This document shows positions 60,606 through 64,000 of a DNA stretch of 64,000 nt, one piece after another (position 1 is the stretch's first letter; every line of letters begins with the position of its first letter). The stretch is from an uncultured Acetatifactor sp. GTDB taxonomy: Bacteria > Bacillota > Clostridia > Lachnospirales > Lachnospiraceae. Location: assembly GCA_910578815.1 (NCBI GenBank), contig CAJTSE010000007.1, positions 133,385 to 197,384 on the forward strand. The letters are read 5' to 3'. The notes under the pieces are model-generated. The model ran no database searches and was not told the origin of the DNA. It worked only from the letters and a program-made list of their open reading frames with translations. A program made the translations under genes and the position numbers.

Positions 60606-60850
60606 ATGTTTTCTCCCTTTCCCGCGTTCCTCCAGGTAAATCACTCTTTTACTTTTATGAAATGGAATTAGTTTATCTTTTGCTCTTCTCATCATAGGGC
60701 TATTTTACCACAAACCATGTTCATGCCTCAATAGGCCCAAGGCAGCGTTTTCTTAAGATTTTCTGACTTTTTCCACAATATTTCAAAAATATGATATAAT
60801 GACCTTATTCAAAAAAGGCAACGGCCGAATGGCCATCCGGGAGGCATGTT
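60606..60850. other. Divergent gap between YdcF-family gene and sirtuin gene
   Basis: Contains the possible N-terminal extension of the YdcF-family gene (60606-60695), the sirtuin promoter, and little else. An inverted repeat GGCCGAATGGCC (60826-60837) lies just before the sirtuin ribosome site and might be an operator or hairpin. Confidence 0.45.
60772..60800 (+). promoter_or_regulatory. Promoter of the sirtuin gene
   Basis: A perfect TATAAT (60795-60800) with a weak -35 (TCCACA, 60772-60777) at 17 bases. The start codon is 50 bases on. Confidence 0.6.
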
Positions 60851-61579
60851 ATGAAAGATTGCAAAGATGTAATAAACGAATTAAAAAGCATTATTCAAAA
60901 ATATGACAATATTGTCTTTTTTGGCGGTGCCGGCGTTTCTACGGAAAGCGGCATACCTGATTTCAGAAGTGTCGACGGACTCTATAACCAGCAATATGAC
61001 TATCCGCCGGAAACGATCCTGAGTCATACCTTTTATCGAAAGAATGCTGCAGAATTCTTTCGGTTTTACAGGAATAAAATGCTGTTTACAGAGGCAAAGC
61101 CCAATGCCGCACATCTCAAGCTGACGGAACTGGAGCAAAGAGGAAAGGTTCGCGCCATTATCACCCAGAATATTGACGGCCTGCACCAAGCCGCCGGAAG
61201 CAAGGTTGTTCTGGAACTTCACGGCTCCGTACTCAGAAACTATTGCGAAAACTGCGGGGAATTTCATGACATGGAATATATTCTCCATTCCGAGGGCATA
61301 CCTGCTTGCAAAAAGTGCGGCGGCCCCATAAAACCAGATGTGGTGCTGTATGAGGAAGGTCTGGATCAGAATACCATCAGCGAAGCTGTCTATTATATTC
61401 AAAATGCGGAAGTGCTGATGATCGGCGGTACCTCCCTGGCAGTATATCCTGCCGCAGGGCTGATTGATTATTTCAAGGGTGACAAGCTGATCGTCATCAA
61501 TAAAGCCCCTACCCCCAGAGACAACTATGCGGACCTGCTGATTCAGGCGCCCATTGGAGAGGTGTTTTCCCAAATCTAA
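60851..61579 (+). CDS. cobB: NAD-dependent protein deacylase, sirtuin
   Basis: 242 residues; removes acetyl or other acyl groups from lysines using NAD. The NAD site is 'GGAGVSTESGIPDFRS' (about 21-36), with 'TQNIDGLHQAAGS' and the catalytic His in 'ELHGSVLRNYC'. A four-cysteine zinc ribbon follows ('CENCGEF', 'CKKCGGPIKP'). 'GGTSLAVYPAAGL' is the sirtuin C-terminal motif. GGGAGG lies six bases before the ATG. Single gene, with its own promoter and terminator. Confidence 0.95.
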   Translation: MKDCKDVINELKSIIQKYDNIVFFGGAGVSTESGIPDFRSVDGLYNQQYDYPPETILSHTFYRKNAAEFFRFYRNKMLFTEAKPNAAHLKLTELEQRGKVRAIITQNIDGLHQAAGSKVVLELHGSVLRNYCENCGEFHDMEYILHSEGIPACKKCGGPIKPDVVLYEEGLDQNTISEAVYYIQNAEVLMIGGTSLAVYPAAGLIDYFKGDKLIVINKAPTPRDNYADLLIQAPIGEVFSQI

Positions 61580-61648
61580 GCTGCCTGATGTGCTGCCTCT
61601 TTCCAATCAAACAGAGCGATTTTGTTTCTTTCCAGTGTCCGCGCAAAC

Positions 61649-61686
61649 AAAAAGAGAAGCTATGATTCCTCATTGCTTCTCTTTTT
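61649..61686. terminator. Bidirectional terminator between sirtuin and tRNA-Cys
   Basis: AAAAAGAGAAGC pairs with GCTTCTCTTTTT around a 14-base loop; both strands end in a T run, so it serves the sirtuin (plus) and the tRNA pair (minus). Confidence 0.85.
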
Positions 61687-61691
61687 GTAAG

Positions 61692-61763
61692 AGGTGCGAG
61701 CCGGATTTGAACCGGCGGATAACGGTGTTGCAGACCGGGGCCTTACCACTTGGCTATCGCACC
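61692..61763 (-). tRNA. tRNA-Cys (GCA)
   Basis: 72 bases with cloverleaf arms: acceptor GGTGCGA/TCGCACC, D arm GCC-GGC, anticodon loop CTGCAAC reading GCA, T arm GCCGG-TTCAAAT-CCGGC, discriminator T as expected for tRNA-Cys. No encoded CCA. 40 bases after tRNA-Glu. Confidence 0.93.
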
Positions 61764-61803
61764 ATATACTTAAATATTATATATGCTGTCTACCGCATAT
61801 ATA

Positions 61804-61875
61804 TGACTCCAACGGGAATCGAACCCGTGTTACCGCCGTGAAAGGGCGATGTCTTAACCGCTTGACCATGGAGCC
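61804..61875 (-). tRNA. tRNA-Glu (TTC)
   Basis: 72 bases: acceptor GGCTCCA/TGGAGTC with one G-T pair, anticodon loop CTTTCAC reading TTC, T arm ACGGG-TTCGATT-CCCGT. First of the two-tRNA unit. Confidence 0.94.
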
Positions 61876-61944
61876 TCATCTGCCCTTCGACTGTACCGGC
61901 GAAAATACTCCTACTCCCTGCCGGCGGCAGTTTCAACGTGATTT

Positions 61945-61973
61945 ATATTAACATACTTTTTTACGTTTGGCAA
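61945..61973 (-). promoter_or_regulatory. Promoter of the tRNA-Glu/tRNA-Cys unit
   Basis: Minus strand TTGCCA (61968-61973), 17-base spacer, TAATAT (61945-61950), about 70 bases before tRNA-Glu. Confidence 0.7.
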
Positions 61974-62032
61974 GCAAAACTTAAGTAATATTTCCGTCAA
62001 AGACAATATTTCCTATTTCTGCCGCGATGCCC

Positions 62033-62254
62033 TCATCTCTCATTGTCCGGCCGACCTGCATTTCCGTCTGTATAGCAGTCCAAAAGTCCCACCGTTTCAT
62101 TCGCCGGACGTCCATACATATTGCAGCACTTATGTGAAACCTCTCCGCCAGCACCTTTCTTTTCATCCATCTCCACGCTCATGCGCACTACCCCCATCCT
62201 GGTCTCCTGATCCAGGTGCTTTAAAATATCCTCTATTAATTTTTCGTCTTCCAT
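62033..62254 (-). CDS. Small cysteine-containing protein of unknown function
   Basis: 73 residues from ATG 62254 (AGGA two bases upstream; GGAGGG further up). Acidic helical start 'MEDEKLIEDILKHLDQETRM', then a Cys-rich middle ('SHKCCNMYGRPANE'). No recognised family. Frame, length and position downstream of the fucosidase gene are the only support; an overlapping frame at 61981-62166 is an alternative, or marks a frameshift at the 3' end. Confidence 0.5.
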   Translation of the reverse strand: MEDEKLIEDILKHLDQETRMGVVRMSVEMDEKKGAGGEVSHKCCNMYGRPANETVGLLDCYTDGNAGRPDNER

Positions 62255-62319
62255 ATTCCTACACCCTCCGGTATTCATTACCCTCTGCTTGTCATTTTTT
62301 TCAGCACTTTTTCATGCAA

Positions 62320-63741
62320 TTATTCATAAATCCCTAAAAAAGCCAATGCCAGCGATACCCTGGTGTCCAGAATCCGCACCCGCAATCTTGTAGTCTCCAG
62401 CTCATTTACTGCCGCAATATGCTTATACCCCACCGTCGTTCCCCGATATACGGTGCAGAATGTGCCGTCCCTCCACGCCTGAATTTCATAGCTCTCGATT
62501 CTCTGACTGCAGAGTAGATTTTCCTTCAGCACCACCCGCCGTATTTTTACAGCCGTCTTCCATTCCAGCACAATGTCGCATGCTGTAACCCCATCCGGCG
62601 TCAGAAGACAAGCTTCATACGTATCTTCGGTGAGGTTTTCCGGCCCGTGTCCCTCCATGGCATCTTTACATATTATTTCTGCTTCCTCCGCCAAATTCTT
62701 GTCATATGTATTTCGAATATACTCTCCCAGCTCATGAAGCCGACGTACATCCCGCGGATGAACCATGCCGTTTCTGTCCGGAGGAATGTTCAGCAGGAAA
62801 GTCGCATTCCCGCCCACGGAATGCTCATAAATATAAATCAATTCCTTAAGCGGCTTCACCTGATCGTCCTCAGCAGAATGGTAAAACCAGCCCGGACGGA
62901 TCGAGGTATTTACTTCCGCCGGATACCATATCAAATCTTCTTCTCCTTTTAAGATCTCTCTGCTTCCCAAATCCATATCCTGTGCCTGGATCCTTCTTTC
63001 CCTGAAGGCCGTTTCGTCCGCCTGCTGGCTTTTACCCGCAATCTTTTCCGTGTCCGCAGTCCGCGCAGGCACCACGCTCCACTCAGAGGCCCTGGTATCA
63101 CCAGCCTCATTTTCGCACCAACGTACATCCGGCCCGCATACACTGATGCAGGCACCAGGCTGAAGCCTCCTTACCACTTCATAATAACGTTCCCCGTCAT
63201 AAACCTGGCGTTTTCCGTCCGGACCTTCCCCGCATGCTCCGTCAAACCATACCGCAAATATATCTCCATAACCCGTCAGCAGCTCTTCCAACTGATTCAC
63301 AAAATAGTTATCATATTCCTTTCCGCTTCCGTAAACAGGACAATTTCGATCCCACGGGGAAAGATATATCCCAAAGGCAAGCCCCTCTTCCCTGCATGCA
63401 TCGGAAAGCTCCTTTACAACATCCCCTTTTCCATTCCTGTAAGGACTGGCGGCTACGGTATGCCCCGTATATCTGCTGGGCCAAAGACAGAATCCGTCAT
63501 GGTGCTTACAGGTCAGGATCAGCCCCTTCATCTCGCTGTCTCTGGCCGTTCTGACCCATTGACGCGCATCCAGACTCTGAGGATTAAAAACTTCCGGACT
63601 CTCCGTGCCGTCACCCCATTCCTGATCCGTAAATGTATTTACCGTAAAATGTATAAAACCATAAAATTCTGTCTGCTGATGCTTAAGCTGCCGCGCCGTC
63701 GGCACAATCTCTACCAATCGTCTGTCCGATTCCCTTAACAT
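62320..63741 (-). CDS. Alpha-L-fucosidase, GH29 family
   Basis: 473 residues. The catalytic TIM barrel covers about 1-340: 'FGIYLSPWDRN', 'CKHHDGFCLWPSRYT', and the nucleophile Asp in 'DIFAVWFDGACGEG' (about residue 177); 'NATFLLNIPPDRNGMV' is conserved in GH29. A C-terminal beta-sandwich (about 355-473) resembles a discoidin/CBM module. No signal peptide, so it acts inside on imported fucosides. Start ATG 63741 has AAAGGAG 7 bases upstream. Confidence 0.93.
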   Translation of the reverse strand: MLRESDRRLVEIVPTARQLKHQQTEFYGFIHFTVNTFTDQEWGDGTESPEVFNPQSLDARQWVRTARDSEMKGLILTCKHHDGFCLWPSRYTGHTVAASPYRNGKGDVVKELSDACREEGLAFGIYLSPWDRNCPVYGSGKEYDNYFVNQLEELLTGYGDIFAVWFDGACGEGPDGKRQVYDGERYYEVVRRLQPGACISVCGPDVRWCENEAGDTRASEWSVVPARTADTEKIAGKSQQADETAFRERRIQAQDMDLGSREILKGEEDLIWYPAEVNTSIRPGWFYHSAEDDQVKPLKELIYIYEHSVGGNATFLLNIPPDRNGMVHPRDVRRLHELGEYIRNTYDKNLAEEAEIICKDAMEGHGPENLTEDTYEACLLTPDGVTACDIVLEWKTAVKIRRVVLKENLLCSQRIESYEIQAWRDGTFCTVYRGTTVGYKHIAAVNELETTRLRVRILDTRVSLALAFLGIYE

Positions 63742-63778
63742 GATTGATTCTCCTTTGGTCCATCTTGCCCATATACAC

Positions 63779-63810
63779 AAAAACCTGTAGAAAAGCATCT
63801 ACAGGTTTTT
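63779..63810. terminator. Bidirectional terminator beside the fucosidase gene
   Basis: AAAAACCTGTAGA pairs perfectly with TCTACAGGTTTTT around a 6-base loop. On the minus strand it follows the tRNA-Asn transcript and precedes the fucosidase gene. Confidence 0.85.
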
Positions 63811-63852
63811 GTTAAAATATTTTTCTAGCTGCCATCTCTTTGGCAGCTTTCA

Positions 63853-63924
63853 CTCCCCGAGTAGGGCTCGAACCTACAACAACTCGGTTAACAGCCGAGT
63901 GCTCTACCATTGAGCTATCGAGGA
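63853..63924 (-). tRNA. tRNA-Asn (GTT)
   Basis: 72 bases: acceptor TCCTCGA/TCGGGGA, anticodon loop CTGTTAA reading GTT, T arm GTAGG-TTCGAGC-CCTAC, discriminator G. Upstream sequence to the window end (GTTCGGTTTTGAAGGTAC, minus strand) looks like the spacer after rRNA genes, so an rRNA operon may begin just beyond the window. Confidence 0.94.
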
Positions 63925-64000
63925 TTAGTGAATCTCTTTTGGAAAGTCAATGACACGGAAGTCATTGTACCTTCAAAACCGAACACTGGCTCTATTCTCT

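Noticed and set aside
61981..62166. 61-codon minus-strand frame at the 3' end of the small unknown gene
   Set aside because: It overlaps a frame with a better start and ribosome site; kept only as an alternative in that entry.

Overview
The window looks like the chromosome of a motile, gut-type Lachnospiraceae (Clostridia). The grounds are a rpsF-ssb-rpsR operon, late flagellar genes of Firmicute type (fliW-csrA, flaG, flgM-flgN-flgK-flgL), sigma-28 promoters of the TAAA-N15-NCCGATAT type, ABC sugar uptake genes with a DUF5696 partner, and a GH29 fucosidase beside tRNA genes. Species and exact genus cannot be fixed from the sequence alone. Almost everything is on the minus strand; the two clear plus-strand genes are a LacI-type regulator and a sirtuin.

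Layout: (1) 1-13.1 kb, a carbohydrate ABC uptake locus: a lipoprotein binding protein with its own terminator, then a giant membrane-anchored binding protein, one MalF/MalG-type permease pair, an NHL/TPR membrane protein, a YIP1-type membrane protein, a DUF5696-type protein and a second permease pair. No ATPase gene is present, so it must come from elsewhere. (2) 13.1-15.0 kb, a divergent control region with a strong sigma-A promoter, LacI/cre-like operators and a 218-bp IS66-like MITE, followed by the LacI regulator. (3) 15.1-17.4 kb, rpsR, ssb, rpsF and an Rpn-type PD-(D/E)XK nuclease gene. (4) 17.6-21.8 kb, a second MITE copy followed by CDP-sugar genes rfbG, rfbH and two rfbF-like genes. 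(5) 21.9-24.9 kb, an inserted-looking three-gene cassette with a RelA/SpoT synthetase-domain protein, then decayed gene remnants. (6) 25.0-40.6 kb, a glycan island: C-methyltransferase, aldo/keto reductase, radical SAM protein, FkbM methyltransferase, sugar-nucleotide reductase, neuC, neuB, a TPP enzyme, a GT-methyltransferase-GT fusion, an O-acetyltransferase and a GT2-TPR protein. (7) 40.6-48.1 kb, three flagellin genes, each with its own sigma-28 promoter and terminator, with two GT2-TPR glycosyltransferases interleaved. (8) 48.1-59.6 kb, the operon flgM-flgN-flgK2-flgK1-flgL-fliW-csrA-flaG-fliD-fliS-fliT-like under a perfect sigma-28 promoter. (9) 59.6-64 kb, a DUF951 gene, a YdcF-family gene, a sirtuin, tRNA-Cys, tRNA-Glu, a small unknown gene, a GH29 fucosidase and tRNA-Asn.

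How the parts fit: regions 4 to 7 read as one flagellin-glycosylation system. The sugar genes build a CDP-3,6-dideoxy sugar, possibly extended with a two-carbon branch by the TPP enzyme, and a nonulosonic (sialic-like) acid. The GT2-TPR proteins beside the flagellins are the obvious candidates for attaching sugars. Flagellin supply is probably set by FlgM/sigma-28 at transcription and by the CsrA-FliW-flagellin switch at translation, since all three flagellin leaders carry the same GGA-containing motif over the ribosome binding site.

The observations I would follow up first are: the RelA/SpoT cassette, the two MITE copies (one supplies the stop codon of rfbG), the patchwork identity of two flagellin genes, the structured element that follows each of two flgK genes, and the two-permease-pair uptake locus with its uncharacterised membrane partners.
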